This document shows, piece by piece, positions 18,601 to 25,329 of a stretch of DNA of 64,000 bases. The stretch lies in the NCBI GenBank assembly GCA_030550395.1, contig JAUQPL010000009.1, forward strand, positions 1 through 64,000, read 5' to 3'. The position numbers and the translations under genes are program-made. The notes under the pieces are model-generated. The model searched no databases. It had not been told where the DNA came from and worked only from the letters and a program-made list of their open reading frames with translations. The DNA comes from Bacteroidota bacterium (GTDB lineage: Bacteria > Bacteroidota > Ignavibacteria > Kapaibacteriales > HRBIN21). How positions within the stretch are numbered: the stretch's first letter is position 1; each line of letters begins with the position of its first letter.

Positions 18601-19826
18601 GAGAAGGTTGCAACCAACTGTGCTTGGTGAAGTCCTGGGCGCGTGGGTTCAAAGCGCAGAGTTATCGAGGTCCATGAGCAAGATGCCAGGATAGCGTTGG
18701 AGGGGAAGCTTACCAGGCGGAAGGCAGAAGCATCCGGTCCAGTGAAAGTGAGGCTGACAGACGACTGGCTGAAGGAGCGGTTCTCTAATCGGAGCGTTTT
18801 GTCAGCACTTCCCGGGAGGCATACCTCCGGAAAAGCAAGGCTATCGCGATCGAAGCGACGCTCCGGGGGTCCATAGCGCCAGACTCCCTGGCCGACTACC
18901 CAGCCAAGGGTGTCGTTTACAAACCAGATGTCATCCAAATGCCGTGTCGTATCAATGCCGCAGTTGCGCAGTTGCCACGTCTGCCCCCCGTCGCTGGTGT
19001 AGTAGAGGGCGCCATTGTATCCGCATGCCCATCCCGTGGTCGGCGTTAGCAGGAAGGCGCCGAACATAGGTTTGCCAGTAATGAATTCGCGCCATGTTGT
19101 CCCGCCATCGGTGGAAAAGCGCATGCCGCCGGTATTGCCTTGCCCACTGCAACTGGTGCCAGCGAATGGAAGGAGAAAGGAGTTTCCAATCTTGGTAAGC
19201 TCCTCCTGCCATATGTTAGAGCCTGTGGTGGCAAAGACTGTCCACGTCTGTCCACTGTCGCTGGTGTACCAGAGGCGTCCACTGCTGACGGCAAATCCCG
19301 TTCCGTCAGGCAACAGCAGGAGATCCGTTAGTCCGCTGTTCGGTTCGTTGCCAGTAAAGAGGCTCCATGTGATACCCCCGTTAGTAGTGCGAAAGAAGTG
19401 CTGTGGCGCGCTTCCGCAGCCACCTCCGATTACCATGCCTACGGCGGAGCTTAGAAAGTAGCAACCCCACAGAGCGAAGGCGCTGTCAGGGGTTACTTCA
19501 GTCCATGTTATGCCTCCGTCAGTACTCCGCCAAATCCCGTCGGGTCCGGAAGTGTAGCCAATGGTGGGTGTAACGAAGTGAATGCTTTCCAGCTGGTAAG
19601 CTCCGGGGATTTGTGTCCCTTGCCACGTACGCCCACCATCGGTTGTGCGGATGACCATCCCGTTAAAGCCGCATATCCAGCCATATTGCGGATTGGATGG
19701 CAGAAAGAAGACATCCAGCCAGTAGTTCGTGGCGTACGGTGCGGGAATAGTTGTGACGGGCTGCCACTGCTGTGCGGTGGTGGCAAGCGGAAGAACTGCG
19801 ACGATAGCTGGAAAAGAAAAGCGCAT
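15645..19826 (-). CDS. Giant secreted protein: YCF48/BNR-like repeats, Ig-like domains, sorting domain
   Basis: 1393 residues with an N-terminal signal peptide (MRFSFPAIVAVLPLATTAQ). Residues about 20-330 contain repeated TTDGGxTW / TSDGGQTW motifs, each with a GWxCGxNG or VGxG phrase, typical of YCF48/BNR-like beta-propellers. Residues about 330-1150 contain at least six beta-sandwich modules of the choice-of-anchor D type (recurring phrases such as LRLRNQGTLTAF, PLVNRGSLADTVSVEL, and LSVTNPSSIDLLIDSIWI). A cohesin-like module follows (RPGDTVWMPIWL, then ISGELHFDPALLLPLEL), and the last ~80 residues (WTVSLSTADGRLCWRWQG, then GVYALSVYP) look like a type IX secretion sorting domain. It is probably a cell-surface protein; ligand unknown. 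SD-like AGGGAGAA precedes the ATG. Confidence 0.85.
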   Translation of the reverse strand: MRFSFPAIVAVLPLATTAQQWQPVTTIPAPYATNYWLDVFFLPSNPQYGWICGFNGMVIRTTDGGRTWQGTQIPGAYQLESIHFVTPTIGYTSGPDGIWRSTDGGITWTEVTPDSAFALWGCYFLSSAVGMVIGGGCGSAPQHFFRTTNGGITWSLFTGNEPNSGLTDLLLLPDGTGFAVSSGRLWYTSDSGQTWTVFATTGSNIWQEELTKIGNSFLLPFAGTSCSGQGNTGGMRFSTDGGTTWREFITGKPMFGAFLLTPTTGWACGYNGALYYTSDGGQTWQLRNCGIDTTRHLDDIWFVNDTLGWVVGQGVWRYGPPERRFDRDSLAFPEVCLPGSADKTLRLENRSFSQSSVSLTFTGPDASAFRLVSFPSNAILASCSWTSITLRFEPTRPGLHQAQLVATFSDGMVRRVELIGIGRTRDGFPEKDTLLIPAAPCGIRTRAHLRWRSNDSAAIVRIDWIGGYGGIQYESLIPLPIPRSGTELTFSVLPTDTGWLEARFRIRLYPCAYDTVIVVRAYGVSPILTAPNSRTYTLRCQLARLDSLPIVNTGNDTLVISRFWLDQSPPGSVTVLGWTSQRDFPLSIPPHYADTLLLLLQPPTEGTFVATLWLENNDSTKARGQKNPFRIELSGEARRSLITAELSTYDFGRTCLGTTREFRLRLRNQGTLTAFLSQPRVSPPFAAELEDRRNPPLVLGGDSVGLRIRFSPAWEGLFTDTVIITATPCGERIAIALRGEGIQALLQATPTQLKASVPSSEEDTLLVALRASGSAHVRIERYRWDPPAPPWIRILEPTPGTWLQSGERIPLRLAALPVPGQEEYTGTLCIEADAECPTSLCVLIELRRGQSITKEYHWSSFCTPIDTVVTLYTIANPDAVRPDTIQYILDPPTPTFQVTSPPFSPYSLQPGGLIPLRLRVHKTTEGQEEARLQVVFSHGETTLLLTLRAELYRSQVELLAAPSIDFGTVEPCEERTIALPLVNRGSLADTVSVELLPASSAFRLQSPAQFILPGGSTDTVRILLVSSLLAEGQNSAILRLRSLFCPHEQQVQLSATGLHPRLQAQPSIVEAGTVPFGESFTQELSVTNPSSIDLLIDSIWIEPAIPGLSIESPPLPTLLPAGQQMTLPLRFTASDSGTFQASLRIAARSTTCLYTAAVLFTAYVPPELYTLRLWMDHHVVRPGDTVWMPIWLQGATQRALVERISGELHFDPALLLPLELHSKAGVTSFSVGRNGSLSFSLPIPPQPDTVSAQAIAVLTGLVLAAFPSETPLHFAQAEVFAQKRTILNVTDGRLSVLFCGPNIRQLRLHEQAWATAIVTDEGIRVGLESSLPQPWTVSLSTADGRLCWRWQGKVEGNREILIPAASLATGVYALSVYPMLEGKSLRMVIPWVR

Positions 19827-19893
19827 GGTGTTCTCCCTGTAGAGTTTTGTAGGGTAAAATACGAAGATGGCAGGACACGGTAGGCACTAAAGC

Positions 19894-21573
19894 TTATGGA
19901 GATGCCAGAAGTTGTGTCAGATGCCGCTCCATGAGTGCCGTGAGCACGGAACGACAGAGAGTCTCTGTCGGTGCCGTCGCTTGGAGTAGGAGATGCTCCT
20001 CTGTTGGGAGCTCTTCGGGAGGCTCGTAGCGGGGGGCAAGCCGCTCTAGTTCCCGAATACCAGCGTCGGAGTCTGTCGGTTTACGGAGACGTTCCCTGAC
20101 GCGCTGGCGTAGGACTTCCGTCGGAGCGGAAAGCTCTACGAACAGCAGTCGTATCCCGCGCTGTTGTGCCCAGTTGCGGAAGGGTTCGCGTAGATCGCGG
20201 CGGGCAAATGTAGCATCAACGATAGCGCCTCCCTGGAAGCGGACAAGCTCTTCGGCGCTTTCCCATAGCTGGCGGTAGGTGCGGCGTGTCATCTCAGCTG
20301 AGTACAGCCATGGGCGCATCCACTCAGGGCTGGGTTCCCAGGCAGAAAGTCCGGCGATAGTCTTCCGGATTGTATCGGAGCTGAGAACTGACCAGCCCAG
20401 TTCCTGTGCCAGTGCATGAGCAAGTGTCGTCTTACCCGAGCCAATTGGTCCCATAATGATGAGCACAAGGGGTGAGGAGCCGACCGTTGCATACCGTAAG
20501 GCAAGCTGGAAGTAGCGCCGTGCACGCTCTCGGGCAAGCTCCCGTTCCGATTCCGGCACCTCCGGTGCTGTACCGCGCATACTTTCTACTTTCCCCCGCA
20601 CGTACGCGCGATAACAGCGGTAGAACTCTGCCAGGAGCGGCAGCTTGGGGTCATTGAGGACAGCTGCCAGCGTTTCAACGGCGAGATTGCCCAACTCGGG
20701 GTAACCGTAGTAGTCCAAGTCCATCGCCAAGAAGGCGATATCGTTTGCAACATCAATGCACCGGAAGCGTTCGTTGAATTCAATGCAGTCGTAAATCAGG
20801 ATCCGGCGCCCCGAGTAAGCAATGTGCTCGCTGTGGAGATCCCCATGGCATTCCAAAATGCGGTGTTCGGTGACCCGCTGGGTGAACAGCGCGTGCCCGT
20901 GCTCGTACATTGCTTCGGTGTAGCGTTGGATGAGTTCGTATGCCGTTGGCGAAAGGGTAAGCCCGAGGAAGGGACGGGTTTGTTCAAAATTCTCGTCCGT
21001 GCTGATACGCAGGCGCTCTGGAGTTCCCCAGACGAGGACATCAGGGCTGGGATGCTGTCCGGCATAGAGCTTTGTAGCGATGAAGCGGACGATGCGGCGG
21101 ATCTCAGAAGGGCGCACACCTTTGCGTCCTTGCTGAAGGCGATGGCGGAGCACCCATTCTTCTGGGATGTAGCGCATTTGCAAGGCGTACTCTACCGGCG
21201 TGCCGCGCCCACCAAAGCGGAGCCCTCCTCCAGCCGTGCGCACAATGGGCACAATCCGCCGATATATGCCCGGTGCCAATGGGCGATTCAGTTGAAGCTC
21301 CCGCTCAATGAAGAAGCGTCGGCGTTCCAGGGTGGAGTAGTCCAGGAAACCCAGGTTGACGGATTTCTTTACCTTGTACACCCATGGGGGGACGAGAGCA
21401 ACGTAGGAAGCGTGTGTTTGGATAAGCCATACGCGTGTTGGCTTGTGGGGGTAGGAGGCGGGATTTTGGAGAAAAGCTTGAAGCTCCCGGGCAGAAGGGA
21501 GTTCAGGAAGAGCGGGAGGGGCTGTCTGTGAAGGTTCCTCAGGGGTGAGAGGCATGTTCTGCGGGGGAGTCAC
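19894..21573 (-). CDS. Two-domain kinase: APH-like N-domain fused to AAA/P-loop kinase
   Basis: 559 residues. The N-terminal half is an aminoglycoside-phosphotransferase-like protein kinase fold with the catalytic loop ECHGDLHSEHI and, downstream, the metal-binding IYDCIEFNERFRCID segment. The C-terminal half starts with a Walker A motif (IIMGPIGSGKTT, about residues 375-386) followed by VLSSDTIRK, as in gluconate-kinase-like and zeta-toxin-like P-loop kinases. This fusion (COG2187 plus COG0645 type) is a known but uncharacterised family; the substrate is unknown. ATG at 21573 overlaps the response-regulator gene by 35 bases; ATG at 21555 is an alternative. Downstream, 67 bases separate it from the giant secreted protein gene. 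Confidence 0.88.
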   Translation of the reverse strand: MTPPQNMPLTPEEPSQTAPPALPELPSARELQAFLQNPASYPHKPTRVWLIQTHASYVALVPPWVYKVKKSVNLGFLDYSTLERRRFFIERELQLNRPLAPGIYRRIVPIVRTAGGGLRFGGRGTPVEYALQMRYIPEEWVLRHRLQQGRKGVRPSEIRRIVRFIATKLYAGQHPSPDVLVWGTPERLRISTDENFEQTRPFLGLTLSPTAYELIQRYTEAMYEHGHALFTQRVTEHRILECHGDLHSEHIAYSGRRILIYDCIEFNERFRCIDVANDIAFLAMDLDYYGYPELGNLAVETLAAVLNDPKLPLLAEFYRCYRAYVRGKVESMRGTAPEVPESERELARERARRYFQLALRYATVGSSPLVLIIMGPIGSGKTTLAHALAQELGWSVLSSDTIRKTIAGLSAWEPSPEWMRPWLYSAEMTRRTYRQLWESAEELVRFQGGAIVDATFARRDLREPFRNWAQQRGIRLLFVELSAPTEVLRQRVRERLRKPTDSDAGIRELERLAPRYEPPEELPTEEHLLLQATAPTETLCRSVLTALMERHLTQLLASP

Positions 21574-22288
21574 TTACAGACGCTGGGCTAGGGCGGAAGC
21601 GGTAGCCGATATGCTTGACGGTCTCAATCATCGGTCCGAAGCGACGCAATTTTGCTCGGATTTTGGCAATGTGAACATCCACGGTGCGAGGAGTGACCAC
21701 TTGGCTTTCGCCCCAGATAAGGCGCAGGAGTTCCTGTCGGGTGAAGACCCGACCTGGGTTTGCTGCCAGTAGAGCGAGGAGCTCAAACTCTTTGCGGGCG
21801 AAGAAGACTTCCCGTCCGTCGACAATCGCACTATAGCTGGCACGGCGTAGCTCCATACCAGCAATACGGATTATCTCGGGAGCAACCAGTGTCTCCGTGC
21901 GGACGCGCTCCCGGAAACGGCGCAGGATGGCGTTGATACGGGCAATAAGGAGGCGGGGGCTGATGGGTTTGACGATGTAGTCGTCAGCACCTAGCTCTAA
22001 GCCGACGATTTGATCCACCTCCTCTGTGCGGGCAGTCAGGAAGAGCACGGGAATGGAGGCAGTTTCGGGATATTGTCGAAGGCGGCGGTAAACTTCAAAG
22101 CCATCCATTCCCGGCATGAGAATGTCTAAGACGATGAGATCCGGGCGCCTCTGCCGTGCCTGCTCTATTGCTGTGGGTCCGTCGTGCGCGGTGAGGGTGT
22201 GCCATCCCTGCTGCTTGAAGGCGTAGGCGAGCAACTCGGTGATGTCCCTTTCGTCATCCACGACCAAAATCCGGGTGGGCTGCAGCAT
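21539..22288 (-). CDS. OmpR/PhoB-family response regulator
   Basis: 249-residue two-component regulator. The receiver domain (residues about 5-120) has the acidic pair VVDDERD, the phosphoacceptor aspartate in LIVLDILMPGMDG, the LFLTART threonine and the IVKP lysine. The C-terminal winged-helix DNA-binding domain (about 140-235) ends in RTVDVHIAKIRAKLR and TVKHIGYRF, typical of OmpR/PhoB. A histidine-kinase gene is not adjacent; the two kinases in this window (54995-56518 and 57377-58417) are 30 kb away and lack their own regulators, so either could be the partner. Nine bases from the superoxide dismutase stop and overlapping the downstream kinase gene. Confidence 0.95.
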   Translation of the reverse strand: MLQPTRILVVDDERDITELLAYAFKQQGWHTLTAHDGPTAIEQARQRRPDLIVLDILMPGMDGFEVYRRLRQYPETASIPVLFLTARTEEVDQIVGLELGADDYIVKPISPRLLIARINAILRRFRERVRTETLVAPEIIRIAGMELRRASYSAIVDGREVFFARKEFELLALLAANPGRVFTRQELLRLIWGESQVVTPRTVDVHIAKIRAKLRRFGPMIETVKHIGYRFRPSPASVSDSPAEHASHP

Positions 22289-22297
22289 GCAGAGAAT

Positions 22298-22933
22298 TTA
22301 CAGGCTCCGGAGCACGTATGTTCGGTACAGTTCGTTGATCCGTCCCCAATGGAGATGGGATAGGAAGTTGTCCACGTAGCGGGCACGGGCGGGTCCGTCC
22401 TTGTGGTAGTAAGCATGCTCAAAGACATCGCAGGCGATCAGCGGAATGCCACCCCAGATAGCGCCGTAATGGTGCTCGTCTACCAGGACGTTGAGAAGGC
22501 GTCTGCTATAGAGCTGGTCATACACCAGCAGAGCCCAGCCTGAGAGTTTTGCCGAAAGAGCGGTTGCTTTGAAGTCTGCTTTCCAAGCCTCCAGGCTTCC
22601 GAATTCTCGCTCAATGGCTGCTACTACGTCCGGTCCTTTTGCTGGGTCTCCGTCTCCGCCGAGTACTTTCCAGTAGATGTCGTGAAGGAGGGCACCGGCG
22701 TGATTCCATGTGAAGCGGCGCTTGAGTTCCCCAATATGTGACCAGTTCCCGTTGGCTGCGGAGCGATCGGCCTTTTCCAACTCTTCTTCAATGCGGTTGA
22801 GGGCTGTGACGTAGCCCTTGTGATGCGTGTTGTAGTGCCAGTCAGAGGTTTCCGGAGAGATGACCTCTTTGAGGAGTTCACGAGCTTCTTCATCCGAATA
22901 CGGGCGCGGATTAAATTGCCAGACGTATGCCAT
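22298..22933 (-). CDS. Iron/manganese superoxide dismutase
   Basis: Dismutates superoxide to hydrogen peroxide and oxygen. The 211-residue protein has the four metal ligands H33 (in DWHYNTHHKGYV), H84 (in ALLHDIYW), D169 and H173 (in CDVFEHAYYHKDG). Differences from standard enzymes are DVFEHAYY rather than DVWEHAYY and the ALLHDIYW context of the second ligand, which resemble divergent archaeal-type Fe/MnSODs; I cannot tell iron from manganese from sequence. No signal peptide, so cytoplasmic. It follows the Suf operon by 32 bases on the same strand, which suggests joint expression under oxidative or iron stress. Confidence 0.93.
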   Translation of the reverse strand: MAYVWQFNPRPYSDEEARELLKEVISPETSDWHYNTHHKGYVTALNRIEEELEKADRSAANGNWSHIGELKRRFTWNHAGALLHDIYWKVLGGDGDPAKGPDVVAAIEREFGSLEAWKADFKATALSAKLSGWALLVYDQLYSRRLLNVLVDEHHYGAIWGGIPLIACDVFEHAYYHKDGPARARYVDNFLSHLHWGRINELYRTYVLRSL

Positions 22934-22965
22934 GGGACTGGTTTACCGATTGTGGGACAGAAGCT

Positions 22966-23355
22966 TCAGACAGCAAACGAGTGTCCACAGCCGCAGGTGC
23001 GGACTGCGTTTGGATTTCGGAAGGTAAAGCCGCGCTGGAGGAGACCGTCCGCAAAGTCCAGCGTCACGCCCATCAAGTAGAAGGCGCTTCGCTGGTCAAT
23101 GAAGACAGGGATACCAGCGGCATCCAGGACAAAGTCATCGGGGCGAGGCTGAGGATCAAAGCCTAAGACATAGGAGAATCCGGAGCATCCACCGCCGCGA
23201 ATCCCCATGCGGAGACCGTAGTGGGCAGGGATGTTCTGTTCCTGCCGAATGCGATGGAGTTCTTCTAGTGCTCGTGCCGTAATTGTGATCAGGTCACTGG
23301 TATCGGCACCTTCGATGGCAACGGAGAGCTGCACATCGCCGATAGCGGTCTTCAT
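22966..23355 (-). CDS. sufA: A-type iron-sulfur carrier protein (SufA/IscA/ErpA family)
   Basis: Carrier that receives Fe-S clusters from the scaffold and delivers them to apoproteins. The 129-residue protein keeps all three ligand cysteines: C57 in RGGGCSGF and C121/C123 in RTCGCGHSF. The core ITITARALEELHRI and ARSAFYLMGVTLDF-like segments are typical. Its ATG overlaps the stop of the Rrf2 regulator gene by four bases. The fused protein at 24143-24871 contains a second copy of this domain without cysteines; comparison of the two shows that this one is the functional carrier. Confidence 0.93.
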   Translation of the reverse strand: MKTAIGDVQLSVAIEGADTSDLITITARALEELHRIRQEQNIPAHYGLRMGIRGGGCSGFSYVLGFDPQPRPDDFVLDAAGIPVFIDQRSAFYLMGVTLDFADGLLQRGFTFRNPNAVRTCGCGHSFAV

Positions 23356-23774
23356 GCTGTCGGTTGCGCTTCTGTGTGTTCAACTAACTCAGCTAACGTT
23401 GTGGATTCCAAGACAGCTCGGAATCGGTCTTCTAAGACGCTCAAGGGACGGCGGATCGTGCAATGAGGGAAGAGCACGCATTGATTGGGCTCAGTACGGC
23501 ATTCTACCAAGCCGGTCCAGGAGTCCTCCACGGCCTCGATGATGGTGGCCAGGGTCAGTGATTGAGGGGGATGGAGGAGAACATAGCCTCCACGGACACC
23601 ATGCTGTGCATGGACAATGCCGGCACGGCACAGTTGTTGCAAGACCTTTGCCAGGAACTCAGGGGAGAGGTGGTAAACGTGGGCAATCTCCCGAACGGAA
23701 CTCACCCGGCGCCGGCGGGCTAAGTACTGGAGCGCCAGGAGAGCATACTCTATGCGACGAGATAGGCGCAGCAT
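23352..23774 (-). CDS. Rrf2-family transcriptional regulator, likely Fe-S sensing
   Basis: 140-residue winged-helix regulator of the Rrf2 family (IscR/SufR/RsrR group). The N-terminal helix-turn-helix (SRRIEYALLALQYLARR, VSSVREIAHVYHLSPEFLAKVLQQL) is followed by a beta wing VRGGYVLLHPP. Three cysteines at 92, 99 and 105 (spacing C-x6-C-x5-C) match the cluster-binding cysteines of IscR (92, 98, 104), so it could bind a [2Fe-2S] cluster and repress the Suf operon when clusters are plentiful. Located inside that operon, overlapping sufA by four bases and the ferredoxin gene stop as TAATG. A candidate operator lies upstream of sufB at 30191-30203. Autoregulation is inferred. Confidence 0.92.
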   Translation of the reverse strand: MLRLSRRIEYALLALQYLARRRRVSSVREIAHVYHLSPEFLAKVLQQLCRAGIVHAQHGVRGGYVLLHPPQSLTLATIIEAVEDSWTGLVECRTEPNQCVLFPHCTIRRPLSVLEDRFRAVLESTTLAELVEHTEAQPTA

Positions 23775-24115
23775 TACTGATCGTAGTCAACCACAATCCG
23801 TTCGGTCAAAGGGATGGCTTGGCAGGTGAGGATGTAACCTTGGGCAACCTCTTCTTCCGTGAGGGCATCATTGATTTCCATACGGACACGCCCCTCCATG
23901 AGTTTGGCACGGCACGTAGCGCAGTAGCCACTTAGGCATGAATGAGGAGCATCCAGTCCAGCTTCAATAGCAGCATAGAGGATATGCTCGCTTGGTTTCA
24001 TCGTGAAGGAGTGCTCCTCACCGTAAAGGCGGGCAATCACCTGCACTGCCGATAGAGGGAGCCCATCGATTTTCTGCTGCTCTTCGGTCGGAGGGGGACT
24101 CTGTGTATCGGCCAT
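23774..24115 (-). CDS. [2Fe-2S] ferredoxin
   Basis: 113-residue plant-type [2Fe-2S] ferredoxin. Ligands are C60, C65 and C68 in the SCLSGYCATCRAKL motif (C-x4-C-x2-C) and C98 in ILTCQAIP. The sequence around the cluster, with a short SG-Y-C loop, resembles the C-terminal ferredoxin domain of PaaE-type reductases more than Isc ferredoxin, but here it stands alone. Within the Suf operon it could supply electrons for cluster assembly or for the Fe-S enzymes; this role is inferred from position. Start ATG at 24115 is followed by an acidic, proline-rich N-terminal tail of about 18 residues. Confidence 0.93.
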   Translation of the reverse strand: MADTQSPPPTEEQQKIDGLPLSAVQVIARLYGEEHSFTMKPSEHILYAAIEAGLDAPHSCLSGYCATCRAKLMEGRVRMEINDALTEEEVAQGYILTCQAIPLTERIVVDYDQ

Positions 24116-24142
24116 CGTGCTCTTTTCAGGGTGAGACCAACA

Positions 24143-24871
24143 TTACAGCAGACCCAATTGGAGGCGAGCCGCTTCGGACATCATCCCCATGTGCCATGGG
24201 GGCTCAAAGGTCAGTTCTACGGTTACATTGCCTACTCCCGGGACCTGGCGGACGGCGTCTTCTACCTGGCGTGGCAGCAGATCGGCCACTGGGCATGCTG
24301 GAGCGGTCACCGTCATAGTGATGTGGACGTTGTTGTGAGGGTCAATGTCAATTCGGTAGATGAGCCCTAAGTCCCAAATATTGACGGGGATTTCGGGATC
24401 GTAGCAGGTCTTTAGCGCTTCAATGATGCCGGTGCGCAGGGCATCTTCCGAAGCTGCAGCATCAGCGGGCTTCCCGGAGCGCCGGGCCGTGGGCTCCCGG
24501 AATAGAAAACCTCGGCCAGATGGACCGTCGGTGTAGTCTAGAGTAACGCCCATAAGGTAGAAGATGCTACGAGCGTCCACGACGAAACGGAGGTCGTCTA
24601 CTGGGAACTCGTAATCTTCGGGACGGACGCTGGCATCAAAGCCGAGTGTATACGGTACTCGTCGTGGCATCGGTCCGGTTCGGATGCCGATGCGGACAAC
24701 GTAGTGCTCGGGGAGGTGGTTCAGCTGGCGCAGTTCGCGCAGCGCCTCCAGCGCTCGTTCGGTGACGAAAATATCATCCTCCGAGGTTGCCCCTTCAATG
24801 AAATGACTGACGGGCAAGGAGCGCGTCGGCAGTTCCAGCGCCATAGGTCCTATGTTGGTGGACTCGGCCAT
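24143..24871 (-). CDS. sufT: Fusion: cysteine-less SufA-like domain + SufT (MIP18/DUF59) domain
   Basis: 242 residues with two domains. Residues about 30-135 follow the A-type carrier SufA closely (VTERALEALRELRQL, ARSIFYLMGVTLDYTDG, RGFLFREP), but every ligand position is lost: RIGIRTGPMPRR replaces RMGIRGGGCSGF, and the C-terminal CGC motif is absent (FREPTARRSGK). Residues about 145-242 are a MIP18/DUF59 domain (SufT) with CYDPEIPVNIWDLGLIY and the conserved cysteine 193 in TAPACPVADLL. SufT proteins assist late Fe-S maturation. The fused domain may serve as a docking module for the neighbouring SufA or scaffold; this is a hypothesis. The reading frame is intact across the junction. Between sufU and the ferredoxin gene in the Suf operon. 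Confidence 0.88.
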   Translation of the reverse strand: MAESTNIGPMALELPTRSLPVSHFIEGATSEDDIFVTERALEALRELRQLNHLPEHYVVRIGIRTGPMPRRVPYTLGFDASVRPEDYEFPVDDLRFVVDARSIFYLMGVTLDYTDGPSGRGFLFREPTARRSGKPADAAASEDALRTGIIEALKTCYDPEIPVNIWDLGLIYRIDIDPHNNVHITMTVTAPACPVADLLPRQVEDAVRQVPGVGNVTVELTFEPPWHMGMMSEAARLQLGLL

Positions 24872-24881
24872 GGTGGTGGGT

Positions 24882-25325
24882 TTATTCCGTTGTTACGGTC
24901 TCCGGTACCTGTTGGAGGGCTGCTCGCAGCGTATGCCATCCCAGTGTTGCACATTTGACTCGTGAGGGAAATTCCCGGACTCCGGCGAAAGCGTCCAGGA
25001 GATCCAGCTCTGAGTTCGGCGGCTCCTTGCCAGTTACGATACGCTGGAAGCGCTCACAGAGGGCTTCCGCTTCTGCCATAGTTTTCCCTTTGACGAGTGT
25101 CGTCATAACGGATGCGGAGGCTTGAGAAATAGCGCATCCGCTACCACGGAAGCGAATCTCCGTGATGCGTCCCTCTTCTATGCGGAGCGCAACCTCCAAT
25201 CGGTCACCGCAGAGTGGATTGTGTCCTTCGGCACGATGAGTAGCCTCTGGTAACTCTCCAAAATTACGGGGATTGCGGTAGTGCTCTAAAATGATTTGCT
25301 GGTAGAGTTCCCGCAGCTCTTCCAT
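24882..25325 (-). CDS. sufU: Iron-sulfur cluster scaffold SufU
   Basis: 147-residue SufU-type scaffold or sulfur acceptor from SufS. It has the three conserved cysteines in HNPLCGDRL, GSGCAISQASASV and VKCATLGWHTL, the last of which is the SufU-specific form of the C-terminal motif. The insertion between the second and third cysteine motifs (relative to IscU) is typical of SufU. Start ATG 25325 lies 4 bases from the sufS stop. Operon context (sufS upstream, sufB-C-D further up) supports assignment to a SufBCD-type machine with SufU in place of SufE. Confidence 0.95.
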   Translation of the reverse strand: MEELRELYQQIILEHYRNPRNFGELPEATHRAEGHNPLCGDRLEVALRIEEGRITEIRFRGSGCAISQASASVMTTLVKGKTMAEAEALCERFQRIVTGKEPPNSELDLLDAFAGVREFPSRVKCATLGWHTLRAALQQVPETVTTE

Positions 25326-25329
25326 TTCG

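Noticed and set aside
20824-21531. 235-codon open frame opposite the APH/AAA kinase gene
   Set aside because: Antisense to conserved kinase motifs and without any recognisable domain.
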